The notes under the pieces: model-generated
The model's input: only the letters and a program-made list of their open reading frames with translations
Database searches by the model: none
What the model was told of the DNA's origin: nothing
Source of the DNA: Pseudomonadota bacterium
Lineage (GTDB): Bacteria; Desulfobacterota; Syntrophia; Syntrophales; UBA8958
Direction: 5' to 3'
DNA: 64,000 nt
Assembly (NCBI GenBank): GCA_030057915.1
Contig: JASGUC010000042.1
Location: 1-64,000 of the forward strand
Program-made: the position numbers and the translations under genes
Shown here: piece after piece, positions 1 through 9,081 of the stretch
How positions within the stretch are numbered: position 1 is the first letter of the stretch
Layout: each line of letters begins with the position of its first letter

Positions 1-963
1 GACATCGAGGTCGTGGCCGCCTTCGATATAGACGAGCGAAAGGTCGGTCGAACCATATCCGAGGCCATCTTCCAGCCGCCCAATTGCGCCGCGGTTTTCA
101 ATCCCCATATCCCCGCCGGCGGCGCCGTCGTCTCCATGGGAAGGATCCTGGACGGCATGGCCGGCCATATGGGCGACTATGACGGCAAATACACCTTTGT
201 CCCGGCCCGGCGGAAAGAGGCGACGAAAAGGGATGTCGTTGCCGAACTGAAGCGATCAGGGACGGAGATCCTCCTAAACTATCTGCCGGTGGGCTCGGAA
301 GAGGCGTCCCGCTTCTACGCGGAATGCGCCCTGGCGGCCGGGGTCGCCTTTATTAACTGCATCCCCGTTTTCATTGCCAGCGATCCCAAGTGGGCCCGAC
401 GTTTTGCGAAGCGCAACCTGCCCATTATCGGCGATGACGTAAAATCCCAGATGGGCGCCACGGTGATCCATCGGGTCATGACCCATCTCTTCCAGGCCCG
501 GGGCGTCAAGCTCGAAAGGACTTACCAGCTCAATACCGGCGGCAACACGGACTTTCTCAATATGCTGGATCGGCGTCGGCTGCAATCCAAAAGGCAATCC
601 AAGACCGAAGCCGTGCAGTCTCAGACCAAGATGCGTCTCGAGAGCGAAAACATCCATATCGGCCCCAGCGACTGGGTGCCCTGGCAGAAGGACAACAAGG
701 TCTGCTTCCTCCGGATGGAGGGACGGATCTTCGGCAATATCCCCATGAACCTGGAGATGCGCCTTTCCGTGGAGGACTCCCCCAATTCCGGAGGCGTCAT
801 CGTCGATGCCATCCGGTGCTGCAAACTGGCCCTGGACAGGGGTCAGGGGGGGGCGCTCCTCTCCCCTTCCGCCTATTTCATGAAGCATCCCCCCCGACAG
901 TATTTCGACGAAGGGGCCTACCAGATGCTCGAGGATTTTATCCAGGGAAAACGAGACGATTGA
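1..963 (+). CDS. ino1: myo-inositol-1-phosphate synthase, C-terminal part (5' end outside window)
   Basis: The reading frame is open from base 1 (DIEVVAAFDID...) so the gene begins before the window; the GTG at 13 is internal. The product resembles the inositol-3-phosphate synthase family, which converts glucose 6-phosphate to inositol phosphate using bound NAD. Visible family features are the NTGGNTDF motif near bases 532-555, followed by a Lys/Arg-rich stretch and the GPSDWVPW segment, and the late GGVIVDAIRCCKLA helix. The gene ends with TGA at 961-963. No following gene is on the same strand, so it is the last gene of its transcript. The product could supply inositol phosphate for phospholipids or solutes; the role is inferred from family membership. 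Confidence 0.9.
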   Translation, partial: DIEVVAAFDIDERKVGRTISEAIFQPPNCAAVFNPHIPAGGAVVSMGRILDGMAGHMGDYDGKYTFVPARRKEATKRDVVAELKRSGTEILLNYLPVGSEEASRFYAECALAAGVAFINCIPVFIASDPKWARRFAKRNLPIIGDDVKSQMGATVIHRVMTHLFQARGVKLERTYQLNTGGNTDFLNMLDRRRLQSKRQSKTEAVQSQTKMRLESENIHIGPSDWVPWQKDNKVCFLRMEGRIFGNIPMNLEMRLSVEDSPNSGGVIVDAIRCCKLALDRGQGGALLSPSAYFMKHPPRQYFDEGAYQMLEDFIQGKRDD

Positions 964-994
964 ATCCCGCCCGGAAGGGCGTGACGACAGGGTT

Positions 995-1243
995 CTAACG
1001 GCTAAAGACGCCGGCGCCGTCGTGAAGGTCGTCCCGGGCGATGGAGGCGGGGACGGCATGCTTCGGATCGAGGTAGCCCAGGGCCTCCACGAGGTGGGGG
1101 ATCTCCCCGGGATCGACCGGGCCGGGGACGCCGTGCGCGCCGTTGCAATAGCGGCGGTTGCGGGTGGGGACGTTGCCCCATGAGGAGGGAGGCGGCGGTG
1201 CCTTCCGGCAAGCATTCCGCCATGTTGGGGCGGCGTGGTTCCC
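995..1243 (-). other. open frame downstream of and in frame with the PspC stop; possible gene remnant
   Basis: Directly after the TAA of the PspC gene, the same minus-strand frame stays open for about 80 codons to a TAG at 997-995. Its later part (reading NVPTRNRRYCNGAHGVPG and on to DGAGVFSR) looks coding-like, with G/C-ending codons. There is no convincing ATG, GTG or ribosome binding site at its start. It may be the 3' remnant of a decayed gene, a readthrough extension, or chance in GC-rich DNA. I do not recognise the family. Confidence 0.25.
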
Positions 1244-1438
1244 TTACGGTTGCGGCCGCCGGGGGATCACCAGCCACATCGCGATGTAGGCGATAACGCC
1301 GACGCCAAAGGAAAAGAGGATCAAAAGGATGAAGAGGATCCGGAACAGGGTGGAGTCCTTGTCGAAAAACTCCCCCAGGCCGCCGCAGACGCCGCCGATC
1401 TTCTTGTCCTGATCGGACAGATAAAGCTTCTCTCCCAT
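1244..1438 (-). CDS. PspC-domain small membrane protein
   Basis: A 64-residue protein consisting of one PspC domain: the N-terminal KKIGGVCGGLGEFFDKD segment (residues 12-28), then one long hydrophobic segment (about 32-58) ending in IPRR. PspC proteins sit in the inner membrane and are linked to envelope stress in organisms with the Psp system; no pspA or pspF is visible here, so the role is open. The start is supported by GGAGGCGG on the minus strand 5-6 bases before ATG 1438. It is transcribed away from the neighbouring tRNA gene. Confidence 0.85.
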   Translation of the reverse strand: MGEKLYLSDQDKKIGGVCGGLGEFFDKDSTLFRILFILLILFSFGVGVIAYIAMWLVIPRRPQP

Positions 1439-1613
1439 AAAGCCGCCTCCTGCAATCGGGTCGATAGAATTGTAAAAGAAGCAATGATATCCGCGCCGCC
1501 GCCGACCATGGCGCCGCCGTTTTGGCTACTATATCGCATAAGGATTTTCAAGACGAAAATACAAGCCTACCGGTGGCCCTCCCGATACGGCGTATCCCCT
1601 GGGAAAAAAGAGG

Positions 1614-1642
1614 TTGACAGAACACGATGATCGCACTATATC
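1614..1642 (+). promoter_or_regulatory. sigma-70-type promoter of tRNA-Gln
   Basis: TTGACA at 1614-1619 and TATATC at 1637-1642 are separated by 17 bases. The -10 ends about 70 bases before the mature tRNA, leaving a short 5' leader to be processed. Confidence 0.75.
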
Positions 1643-1711
1643 TCCTGCTGCTCTTGGGGATAGAGGCAAGAGCGACCTGTCCCGATGGGAAGAAGGCATC
1701 GGAATCGACTC

Positions 1712-1785
1712 TGGGAGATCGTTCAACGGCAGGACAACGGACTCTGACTCCGTGAATCGTGGTTCGAATCCACGTCTCCCAGCCA
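1712..1785 (+). tRNA. tRNA-Gln (anticodon CUG)
   Basis: The 74-base gene folds as a cloverleaf. The acceptor arms TGGGAGA (1712-1718) and TCTCCCA (1775-1781) pair fully. The anticodon arm ACGGA/TCCGT encloses loop CTCTGAC with anticodon CTG. The T-arm carries GGTTCGAATCC, and G plus an encoded CCA follow at 1782-1785. It reads CAG codons. A glutaminyl-tRNA synthetase gene lies about 1 kb downstream. Confidence 0.96.
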
Positions 1786-1795
1786 GTAAAATCAA

Positions 1796-1828
1796 GGGTT
1801 TCCGGGTTTTCTCGGAAGCCCTTTTTCT
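1796..1828 (+). terminator. intrinsic terminator of tRNA-Gln
   Basis: Stem GGGTTTCCG (1796-1804) and CGGAAGCCC (1813-1821), with one G-T pair, is followed by TTTTTCTT. It starts 11 bases after the tRNA CCA end. Confidence 0.8.
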
Positions 1829-1988
1829 TGCCATTGTTTCTACATGTTTCCAAGGGAATTGCGCACATGATCTCGTTTTTTGGCCGCAGTCCCGATAATT
1901 TTTGTCGCCGGTGCGGTAGCATTCGATGGATCGCCACCAGAAGCAACGCTTACAGAATGTGGTTTATTGGCGATCATACGACTAATTG

Positions 1989-2035
1989 TTCCCTGAACCT
2001 CCCCACGGATAAAGGCGGGGGGGAGGTTCAGGGAA
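1989..2035. repeat. 15-bp perfect inverted repeat (strong hairpin) upstream of the DUF47 gene
   Basis: TTCCCTGAACCTCCC at 1989-2003 is the exact reverse complement of GGGAGGTTCAGGGAA at 2021-2035, around a 17-base G/C-rich loop. No T-run follows on either strand, so it is not a standard intrinsic terminator. Apart from the terminator, the roughly 300 bases between the tRNA and the DUF47 gene hold nothing else that I can identify. Confidence 0.8.
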
Positions 2036-2090
2036 GCGGGCCATTTTGTAAATAATCGATCCTTAAACGGCAAGGGAGGGGATGGAGACC

Positions 2091-2714
2091 ATGAGGCTAT
2101 TTCCGAAGGAGGTGCGGTTTTCCGATAGCTTCGAGGAACTGGCGGATAAGATCCAAGAAGGAAGCGCCCTTTTTTTGGCCATGTTGAAAGATTATCGGAA
2201 TTCGAAGGGAGCGGCGTCCCAGCTCAAGGAGATCGAACAGCAAGCGGACGTGATCGCCCATCGGATCTACCAGGATCTCCACAAGACCTTCATCACCCCC
2301 CTGGACCGGGAAGACATCTATTCCCTGGCGGACAAAATGGACAGCGTCATGGACATGATCGACGAGTCGGCCAGCAAGATGACTCTGTACCGGATCAGGG
2401 CGCCTCTACCCGCCCATATAGAACTCGCGGCGATCCTCGATAGCGCCGTCGCCCTCCTGAATAAAGCGATCCATGCCATGAGAGACCGCAGCACGAACAT
2501 CAGAACGATCCTGGAGGCCTGCGTGGAGGTCAATTCCCTGGAAAACGAGGCGGATCATGTGTTGCGGGAGGCCATGGCGGAACTCTTCGAGCGGGAAAGA
2601 GACGCCATCGAGCTGATCAAGAGTAAGGAGCTGCTGGAAAGAATAGAGGAGGCCACCGATATCTGCGAGGATGTCTCCAACATCCTCGAGGGTTTCATCC
2701 TGAAATACGGGTAA
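2091..2714 (+). CDS. DUF47 / PhoU-like protein (UPF0111 family)
   Basis: An all-helical protein of 207 residues that matches the DUF47 family of PhoU-like proteins, with the typical Glu/Asp-rich core (DREDIYSLADKMDSVMDMID, residues about 75-94) and ENEADHVLREAM in the second helical bundle. These residues usually bind metal clusters in PhoU-like folds. I start at ATG 2091 because AAGGGAGGG (2072-2080) sits 10 bases upstream; the alternative ATG at 2082 would be almost on top of that site. DUF47 genes normally sit beside a Pit-type phosphate transporter gene, which is absent here, so phosphate-uptake control is only a family-based guess. Confidence 0.88.
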   Translation: MRLFPKEVRFSDSFEELADKIQEGSALFLAMLKDYRNSKGAASQLKEIEQQADVIAHRIYQDLHKTFITPLDREDIYSLADKMDSVMDMIDESASKMTLYRIRAPLPAHIELAAILDSAVALLNKAIHAMRDRSTNIRTILEACVEVNSLENEADHVLREAMAELFERERDAIELIKSKELLERIEEATDICEDVSNILEGFILKYG

Positions 2715-2725
2715 TCGGTCGCCGC

Positions 2726-4411
2726 CTATCCGCCGCTGCCGGCGATCTTGGCCCAGGAGTCCCGGAGGGGGACGATGCGGTTCAGGACCGGTTTTCCCGG
2801 TTGCGAATCCCGGGCATCCACGCAGAAATATCCCAGACGTTCGAACTGATAACGCGTCCCCGGCGCCGCATCCCGGAGGCCCGCCTCCAATTGGCAGCCC
2901 GTGAGGGTCACCAGGGAGTCGGGATTCAGATCCCGGGTGAAATCGTCGTCCCGCGGTTCCGGGACCCGGAAGAGGCGGTCGTAGAGCCGCGCCTCCGCCG
3001 GCACGGCCCGCGCCGCCGCCACCCAGTGGATGACCCCGGGGACCTTCCGGCCGTCCGTCGGGGGGCCGCTTCGGGTCGCCGGGTCGTAAGTGCAGTGGAT
3101 CTCTTCTATGGCCCCGGTCCGCTCGTTTTTCACCATCCGTTCGAAGCGGATCACATAGGCGTTGCGGAGGCGAACCTCCCGGCCGGGACCGAGGCGGTGG
3201 TACTTCTTCGGCGGATCCTCCATGAAGTCGTCCGCTTCGATGTAGAGGGTCTTGGCAAAGGGCACGATGCGGGTCCCCAGCTCCGGTTTTTGGGGATGGT
3301 TGGGGGCGGTGAGTTCTTCGACCTTGTCGTCCGGGTAGTTGTCGATGACCACCCGGAGGGGGCGCAGGACTGCCATGGCGCGCGGCGCCCGTTCGTTGAG
3401 GTCATCCCGGACGCAATGCTCCAGCAGGGCCATGTCCACGAGATTTTCGTTCTTGGCCACGCCGATGGCGGCGGCGAAGTTCCTGATCGCCTCCGGCGTG
3501 TAACCCCGGCGCCGCATGCCCGCCACCGTGGGCATCCGGGGGTCGTCCCATCCGGATACACATCCCTTCTCCACCAGTTCGATGAGGCGGCGCTTGCTCA
3601 GGACGGTGTAACTCACGTTGAGCCGGGCGAACTCGATCTGCCGGGGACGGCGTCCCGGTATCAGTTGCGCCACGAACCAGTCATACAGCGGCCGGTTGTT
3701 CTCGAATTCCAGGGTGCAGATGGAATAGGTGATCCCCTCCAGGGCGTCGGAGAGGCAGTGGGCGAAATCGTACATGGGGTAGATCACCCAATCGACCCCG
3801 GTCCGGTAGTGGGGTTCCCGCTTGATGCGGTACATGATGGGGTCCCGCATGACGACATTGGGGGCGGCCATGTCGATCTTGGCCCGAAGGACATGCTCCC
3901 CGTCGGCGAATTCCCCGGCCCGCATCCGGGCGAAGAGGTCCTTGTTCTCCGCCGCCGTGCGGTTGCGGTAGGGGCTTTCCCGGCCCGGTTCGGTGAAACT
4001 GCCCCGGCACTCCCGAATCTCGTCGGCGCTCATGCTGTCCACGTAGGCCTTGCCGGCTTCGATCAGCTCCACGGCGAACTGGTAGAGCCGTTCAAAGTAA
4101 TCGGAGGCGTAATAGAGCCGGTCCTGCCAGTCGAAGCCCAGCCAGTGGATGTCGTCGATGATGGACTGGACGAACTCCAGGGATTCTCCGGCGGGATCGG
4201 TGTCGTCCATGCGGAGATTGCAGGTGCCGCCGTACTGGGCGGCGATCCCGAAGTTCAGGCATACGGCCTTGGCGTGGCCGATATGGATGTACCCGTTGGG
4301 CTCGGGAGGGAAGCGAACGGCGACGACGCCGTCGTTTTTGCCGGTTCTGAGGTCGTCCTCGATGATGTCGCGGATGAAATCGCTGGCGGCCGGGTTCGTT
4401 CCTTGGCTCAT
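2726..4411 (-). CDS. glnS: glutaminyl-tRNA synthetase
   Basis: The 561-residue product attaches glutamine to tRNA-Gln. It has the class I signature [11 protein letters not shown] (residues 36-46), the DDTDP segment, and a KMSKS-type loop VLSKRR near residue 270, followed by the anticodon-binding beta-barrel domains ending near [10 protein letters not shown]. The length matches bacterial GlnRS. The gene ends 12 bases from the convergent DUF47 gene. Many Desulfobacterota also make Gln-tRNA by transamidation (GatCAB); this gene shows that the organism has the direct route, at least for the CUG tRNA encoded nearby. Confidence 0.96.
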   Translation of the reverse strand: MSQGTNPAASDFIRDIIEDDLRTGKNDGVVAVRFPPEPNGYIHIGHAKAVCLNFGIAAQYGGTCNLRMDDTDPAGESLEFVQSIIDDIHWLGFDWQDRLYYASDYFERLYQFAVELIEAGKAYVDSMSADEIRECRGSFTEPGRESPYRNRTAAENKDLFARMRAGEFADGEHVLRAKIDMAAPNVVMRDPIMYRIKREPHYRTGVDWVIYPMYDFAHCLSDALEGITYSICTLEFENNRPLYDWFVAQLIPGRRPRQIEFARLNVSYTVLSKRRLIELVEKGCVSGWDDPRMPTVAGMRRRGYTPEAIRNFAAAIGVAKNENLVDMALLEHCVRDDLNERAPRAMAVLRPLRVVIDNYPDDKVEELTAPNHPQKPELGTRIVPFAKTLYIEADDFMEDPPKKYHRLGPGREVRLRNAYVIRFERMVKNERTGAIEEIHCTYDPATRSGPPTDGRKVPGVIHWVAAARAVPAEARLYDRLFRVPEPRDDDFTRDLNPDSLVTLTGCQLEAGLRDAAPGTRYQFERLGYFCVDARDSQPGKPVLNRIVPLRDSWAKIAGSGG

Positions 4412-4541
4412 GATCGCGTCACTCCTGCGGATGGGTTGTGGGGGTCTATCATCGTTTTTATAAGAAAATTTCGGCTGCTATCTGGATATTTTACCTGAAA
4501 ATGCGTTCCTATGCGCTTGACTTCATTTACTAATCATTTTT

Positions 4542-4582
4542 CCTCCCCTTCAAAGGGAGGGTCAAGGTGGGGATGGGTCTCG
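4542..4582. repeat. small GC-rich palindromic intergenic element
   Basis: CCTCCCCTTCAAAGGGAGG at 4542-4560 followed by a GTCAAGGTGGGGATGGGT-type tail lies between glnS and def. This resembles a widespread type of intergenic palindromic repeat in proteobacterial genomes. In the direction of def transcription it is followed by A residues, not T, so it is not a terminator for def. Nothing else is seen in this 190-base gap. Confidence 0.45.
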
Positions 4583-4601
4583 CCGTCCCTTAGAGTCGAT
4601 T

Positions 4602-5177
4602 TCAGGCGGAATTCTTCTGAAAGAGATTATCGAAGAAGCCGCGCCTCTTTTTGGGGACGAAGACATCCCCTTCATGGTAATCGACGATCAGTATGCCTTC
4701 GAGGTGGTCCATCTCGTGCTGGACGATGCGGGCGATGAAATCTTCGTAGCGCCTGCTGACCTTCCGGCCGTGCATGTCGAAGCCCCGGACCTTGATCTCC
4801 GGGTAGCGGGCGACCTCCACCTTGATATCGGGACAGGACAGGCAGCCCTCGGCGAGGATTACCCGGTTGCCCCGTTGCTGGGTCAGGCGGGGGTTGATGA
4901 GCACCTCCACATCCCTATTTGTCCAGGCCCCGTCCAGGGCCCCGTCCTTCGTAAAGCCCCGGTTGCGGAAGATGATGATCTTCTTGGAGATGCCGATTTG
5001 CGGCGCCGCCAGCCCCGAGGCGTCGTTCCGCTCTAGGAATGTGTCAACGAGGGTTTTTACGCACTTCCGGGCTTCGCTGTCCAGGGGGATGGGAAGCTCG
5101 GCGCAGGGTTGTCTCAAGATGCGCGTTTCTTCTTCGTTTATCTGGTCATTGGACCATAGGGTCAGGACTTTGTTCAT
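4602..5177 (-). CDS. def: peptide deformylase
   Basis: The enzyme removes the N-formyl group from new proteins and needs a divalent metal. All three family motifs are present: GLAAPQIG, EGCLSCP (metal-ligand Cys) and QHEMDHLEG (two metal-ligand His and the catalytic Glu). I chose ATG 5177 (MNKVLTLW...), giving 191 residues, close to the family length; the longer frame adds 43 low-quality residues. The usual partner fmt is not next to it. It is divergent from the radical SAM gene, with a 131-base shared upstream region. Confidence 0.95.
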   Translation of the reverse strand: MNKVLTLWSNDQINEEETRILRQPCAELPIPLDSEARKCVKTLVDTFLERNDASGLAAPQIGISKKIIIFRNRGFTKDGALDGAWTNRDVEVLINPRLTQQRGNRVILAEGCLSCPDIKVEVARYPEIKVRGFDMHGRKVSRRYEDFIARIVQHEMDHLEGILIVDYHEGDVFVPKKRRGFFDNLFQKNSA

Positions 5178-5308
5178 GGTCTTACCGGGCCCTTTCGCTG
5201 CCGCGCCCATATCGCGCCGCCCGAGACGTTCCTCCGTCGTGACGCGGGCGGGAAAGGGCAATCGATATTGACGGCTTGGCCGTTCCCTATAGCACCGGGG
5301 AGACATTT

Positions 5309-6634
5309 ATGCAAGACGAAGAGCGACGGCGAATGACCTTGAACAAATGCCGCCGATTTGATAGGTGTCCCGACGATATGCAAAATCTTGTCAACCAGGC
5401 CATCGCCGCCATCGTCCGCCGGGAATTCTCGAATTCGCTGCGCTTCGCCGCCGGTCCGCCGCCGGCGCTCCCCGAGGCCGGGAAGGCGCCGCCCCGCCTG
5501 CTTTACCTTCATGTCCCCTTTTGTGAAAAGCTCTGCCCCTACTGCTCCTTCAACCGGTTCCTCTTCGATGCCCCCCGGTGTCGGCGTTACTTCCAGGCCC
5601 TGCGGCGGGAGATTCTTCTCTACCGGGATCGGGGCTACGATTTCGCCGGCGTGTATGTCGGCGGCGGGACGCCGACGGTGATGATCGACGAGTTGGCCGC
5701 CACCCTGGAGCAGGCCCGGGAGTGCTTCTCCATTCGCGAGATCTCCGTGGAGACCAATCCGAACCATCTGACGGAAGACCGTCTCGCCATTCTGAAGGCG
5801 GCGGGGGTGAACCGCCTGTCCGTGGGGGTCCAGAGCTTCGACGACGGTCTCCTGAAGGATGTGGACCGCCTGGAGAAATACGGCGCCGGCGCGGAGATCG
5901 CGGCCCGTTTGGCGGAGATCGGCGGTCGTTTCGACACCCTCAACGCCGATATGATGTTCAATTTCCCCTCCCAGACCCCGGAGATCCTGGCCCGGGATCT
6001 CGATGTCCTGATGGGGATCGGCGTCGATCAGGTGACCTATTATCCCCTCATGGTCTCCGACTCCACGCGACGACGGGTCACGGAGAAACTGGGCGAGGTC
6101 GATTACCGCCGGGAAGGGGAATACTACGCCCGGATCCGCCGCCGCCTCCTACCCGCCTACCGTCTCTCCTCGGCGTGGTGCTTTTCCCGGGCGAACGGCA
6201 TGATCGACGAGTATATAGTGGATTACAATGAATACGCCGGTCTGGGCAGCGGCGCCATCGGCTTTCTGGGGGGCGCCTGTTACGCCAATACATTCGACGT
6301 ATCCGAATACATCGACAGGATCGAGCGGGGGGAGCTGCCGCTGATGGCGGCGCGGATCTTCGGCGGGAAGGATCGGCTCCGCTACGATTTTCTGATGCGG
6401 CTCTTTGGAGGGCATCTGGACCTGCGGGACCTGCGGGACAAACACGGGGTCAACCCCTGGAACTGCCTCTGGTTCGAGATCCTGGCCCTCCTCCTGACGG
6501 GAAGCCTGCGCTATCGAAAGGGGAGGCTGACCCTGACGGAGAGGGGATGTTACAGGTGGGTGATCATGATGCGGGAGTTCTTCATCGCCGTAAACAATTT
6601 CCGTGACTATTGCCGGGCGCGCCTGGACGGCTGA
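5309..6634 (+). CDS. HemN/HemW-like radical SAM protein
   Basis: A 441-residue radical SAM protein with CEKLCPYC (Cys72, Cys76, Cys79), the CxxxCxxC signature that binds the SAM [4Fe-4S] cluster, preceded by LHVPF as in coproporphyrinogen oxidase-like proteins, and then GGGTPT. The C-terminal half resembles the HemN C-terminal domain. It could be HemW (heme chaperone), a heme-utilisation (HutW-type) protein or a true oxygen-independent coproporphyrinogen III oxidase; the sequence alone does not decide. ATG 5309 is preferred because GGGGAGA lies 6-8 bases upstream; the earlier ATG 5276 lacks a binding site. Confidence 0.82.
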   Translation: MQDEERRRMTLNKCRRFDRCPDDMQNLVNQAIAAIVRREFSNSLRFAAGPPPALPEAGKAPPRLLYLHVPFCEKLCPYCSFNRFLFDAPRCRRYFQALRREILLYRDRGYDFAGVYVGGGTPTVMIDELAATLEQARECFSIREISVETNPNHLTEDRLAILKAAGVNRLSVGVQSFDDGLLKDVDRLEKYGAGAEIAARLAEIGGRFDTLNADMMFNFPSQTPEILARDLDVLMGIGVDQVTYYPLMVSDSTRRRVTEKLGEVDYRREGEYYARIRRRLLPAYRLSSAWCFSRANGMIDEYIVDYNEYAGLGSGAIGFLGGACYANTFDVSEYIDRIERGELPLMAARIFGGKDRLRYDFLMRLFGGHLDLRDLRDKHGVNPWNCLWFEILALLLTGSLRYRKGRLTLTERGCYRWVIMMREFFIAVNNFRDYCRARLDG

Positions 6635-6653
6635 TCGGAGGAAGGAGGAGACC

Positions 6654-8072
6654 ATGGATGACCGGCGGCGGTTGTGGCTGCAACAGCTTCCCAAGATCGA
6701 TGAACTGATGCTCGTGCTCGAGGGACAGGGGGTGGCGGATCGGGCCCCCAGGCCCCTCCTCAAGGAGCTATGCCGTGCCGCGGTGGAAAGGCGGCGTCGG
6801 GCTATCCTCGCCGGAGATGGGCCAGGGGAGGAACGCCCGCCTTCCCCGACGGGGATCGTGGACGAAATAGCGGGACAAATAGACCGGCTGACCACCCGCC
6901 GGCTCCGACGGGTGGTCAATGCCACCGGGGTGATCCTCCACACCAACCTGGGTCGGGCCCCCCTGTCCGCCGCGGCCCGGGAATGCCTCCTCGATGTCGC
7001 CTGCGGTTACTCCAACCTCGAGTTCGATCTGGAGAGAGGCGCCCGGGGTCTGCGATACGATCATGTCCGGGAACTCCTCTGCCTCCTCACGGGGGCCGAG
7101 GACGCCCTGGTGGTCAACAACAATGCGGCGGCGGTCCTGCTGGCCCTCAATTCCCTGGCCGAGGGTGGGGAGGCCGTCGTATCACGGGGAGAACTTATTG
7201 AAATCGGGGGAGAATTTCGCATCCCCGAGGTCATGGAGAAGGGTGGGGTCCGCCTCCGCGAGGTCGGCACCACGAACAGGACCCGCCTCCAGGATTACCG
7301 GGAGGCGGTCAACCCGGAAACCCGCCTGCTCATGAAGGTCCACACGAGCAACTACAAGATCGTGGGCTTTACGGAGGAGACGTCCCTCCGGGACCTCGTA
7401 GCCCTGGGGCGGGAGCGCGGTCTCCCCGTGCTCGACGATCTGGGCAGCGGTTGTCTCATCGACCTGGACCGCTACGGACGACAGCGTGAGCCGACGGTGG
7501 AGGAGGTGGTCGCGGCGGGGACGGATGTCGTTACCTTCAGCGGCGACAAACTCCTGGGAGGCCCCCAGGCGGGGATCATCCTCGGGAAAAGGGCCCCTCT
7601 GGAGCGGATAAGGAAGAACCCCCTGAACCGGGCCCTGCGCATCGACAAACTGACCCTCGCCGCCCTGGAGGGGACGCTGATCGCTTATCTGAACCCGCGC
7701 CAGGCCCGGGCCGAGCTGCGGGTCCTCAAGGCCCTGACGGAGACCCCGGGCGAGGCCCAGGCCCGGGGGAAAAGACTCCTCCGGAAACTTCGGGCGGCGG
7801 GGATAAATGGCATCGACTTCTCCCTCCGGGAAGGAGTGGCGGCGGCGGGGGGAGGTTCCCTCCCCGGCCAGGAGATCCCCACCTTTCTCGTCTCCGTCAC
7901 GCCCCGGACCCTGTCCGCCTCCCGTCTGGAGGAGCGCCTCCGGGCTCTGCCGGTTCCCATTGTCGCCCGGATCGATGGGGAAGAGGTCCTCCTCGACATG
8001 CGCACCGTGGCCGAGGAGGAATTCGTTTTCATCGTGGCGGGATTGCGGAGTGTTATCTTGCCCGATGCCTGA
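6654..8072 (+). CDS. selA: L-seryl-tRNA(Sec) selenium transferase
   Basis: A PLP enzyme that converts seryl-tRNA(Sec) to selenocysteyl-tRNA(Sec) with selenophosphate. The 472-residue length and motifs fit SelA: HTNLGRAPLS near residue 96, VVNNNAAAVLL, and the PLP lysine in TFSGDKLLGG (Lys299). ATG 6654 has the strong site GGAGGAAGGAGG just upstream. The stop overlaps the start of the rluD-type gene, so the two are co-transcribed. It implies selenoprotein synthesis in this organism; selB, selC and selD are not in the window. Confidence 0.96.
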   Translation: MDDRRRLWLQQLPKIDELMLVLEGQGVADRAPRPLLKELCRAAVERRRRAILAGDGPGEERPPSPTGIVDEIAGQIDRLTTRRLRRVVNATGVILHTNLGRAPLSAAARECLLDVACGYSNLEFDLERGARGLRYDHVRELLCLLTGAEDALVVNNNAAAVLLALNSLAEGGEAVVSRGELIEIGGEFRIPEVMEKGGVRLREVGTTNRTRLQDYREAVNPETRLLMKVHTSNYKIVGFTEETSLRDLVALGRERGLPVLDDLGSGCLIDLDRYGRQREPTVEEVVAAGTDVVTFSGDKLLGGPQAGIILGKRAPLERIRKNPLNRALRIDKLTLAALEGTLIAYLNPRQARAELRVLKALTETPGEAQARGKRLLRKLRAAGINGIDFSLREGVAAAGGGSLPGQEIPTFLVSVTPRTLSASRLEERLRALPVPIVARIDGEEVLLDMRTVAEEEFVFIVAGLRSVILPDA

Positions 8073-9081
8073 TGACCGCCTGCCCGACCGCCGCTTTGTC
8101 GTGGGGGAAGAGGAGGAGGGGCTGCGCCTCGATGTCTTCCTGGCCCGCCGCCAGGATTCCCTCTCCCGCTCCCAGATCCCCCGGGCCCTGGCGGCGGGGA
8201 ACATCCTCCTCAACGGCGGGACGCCCAAGGCATCCGTCCGTCTGCGGGTGGGGGACGAAATCCTGCTGAGGATCCCCCCCCCTTCCCCGTGCACGGCGCT
8301 GCCGGAGGAGATGGCCCTGAAAATCGTCTATGAGGATTCCGCCCTGCTGGTGATCGACAAGCCACCGGGGCTGGCCGTCCATCCCGGGGCGGGCAATCCC
8401 CGGGGGACCCTGGTCAACGCCCTGCTCCACCACTGCCGGGACCTTTCCGGAATCGGCGGGGCGCTGCGTCCGGGCATCGTCCATCGTCTGGACAAGGACA
8501 CCTCGGGACTGCTGGTCGTCGCCAAATCCGATCCGGTCCACCAGGCGCTGGCGGCGGATTTTCAGGCCCGCCGGGTGGAAAAGCTCTACCTGGCCCTGGT
8601 GTGCGGGGAGATGCGGGACGATGAGGGGATCATCGACCTCCCGGTGGGGCGCCATCCCGGGGATCGACGGAAGATGTCCACCCGGAGCCCCCGGGGGAAA
8701 GAGGCCTTGACCCGCTGGCAGGTCCGGGAACGGTTCGGCGCGGTGACCTTGGTGGCCGCGGCCATCGAAACGGGGCGGACCCATCAGATTCGGGTGCATC
8801 TCAACGCCCTGGGACATCCCATCGTGGGCGACCAGGTATATGGCAATCCAAAAAAAATCATGGAGATAAAGGACCCCTCGCTGCGAGGACACCTCCGGGC
8901 GATGAAGCGACAGGCCCTGCATGCCTGCCGGATTGCCTTCACGCATCCCGTTGACGGACGCCGGCTATGCTTTTCGTCGCCTCTGCCGCCGGACATGGAG
9001 GAGCTGTGTCGATTTCTCAGGGGTGGGACGGGAGGCGCCCAGGTCCTGTCGGACTTGACCCGGCATCCAGAAAAAGGTTGA
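8065..9081 (+). CDS. rluD: RluA/RluD-family 23S rRNA pseudouridine synthase
   Basis: A 338-residue protein with an N-terminal S4 RNA-binding domain (residues about 18-75), then the RluA catalytic domain with HRLDKDTSG at 140-148; Asp143 is the expected nucleophile. GRTHQIRVHL in the C-terminal half is also typical. RluD modifies helix 69 of 23S rRNA; assignment to RluD rather than a paralogue rests on domain order and length. The ATG lies 8 bases inside the end of selA, implying translational coupling. Confidence 0.9.
   Translation: MPDDRLPDRRFVVGEEEEGLRLDVFLARRQDSLSRSQIPRALAAGNILLNGGTPKASVRLRVGDEILLRIPPPSPCTALPEEMALKIVYEDSALLVIDKPPGLAVHPGAGNPRGTLVNALLHHCRDLSGIGGALRPGIVHRLDKDTSGLLVVAKSDPVHQALAADFQARRVEKLYLALVCGEMRDDEGIIDLPVGRHPGDRRKMSTRSPRGKEALTRWQVRERFGAVTLVAAAIETGRTHQIRVHLNALGHPIVGDQVYGNPKKIMEIKDPSLRGHLRAMKRQALHACRIAFTHPVDGRRLCFSSPLPPDMEELCRFLRGGTGGAQVLSDLTRHPEKG

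Noticed and set aside
2801-4498. 565-codon plus-strand frame opposite glnS
   Set aside because: It is the antisense shadow of glnS, which has all class I synthetase motifs.
4542-4582. Terminator for def
   Set aside because: In the direction of def transcription the hairpin is followed by A residues; it is better described as a palindromic intergenic repeat.
5178-5308. Promoter TTGACG...TATAGC before the radical SAM gene
   Set aside because: The spacer is only 14 bases, too short for a standard sigma-70 site.
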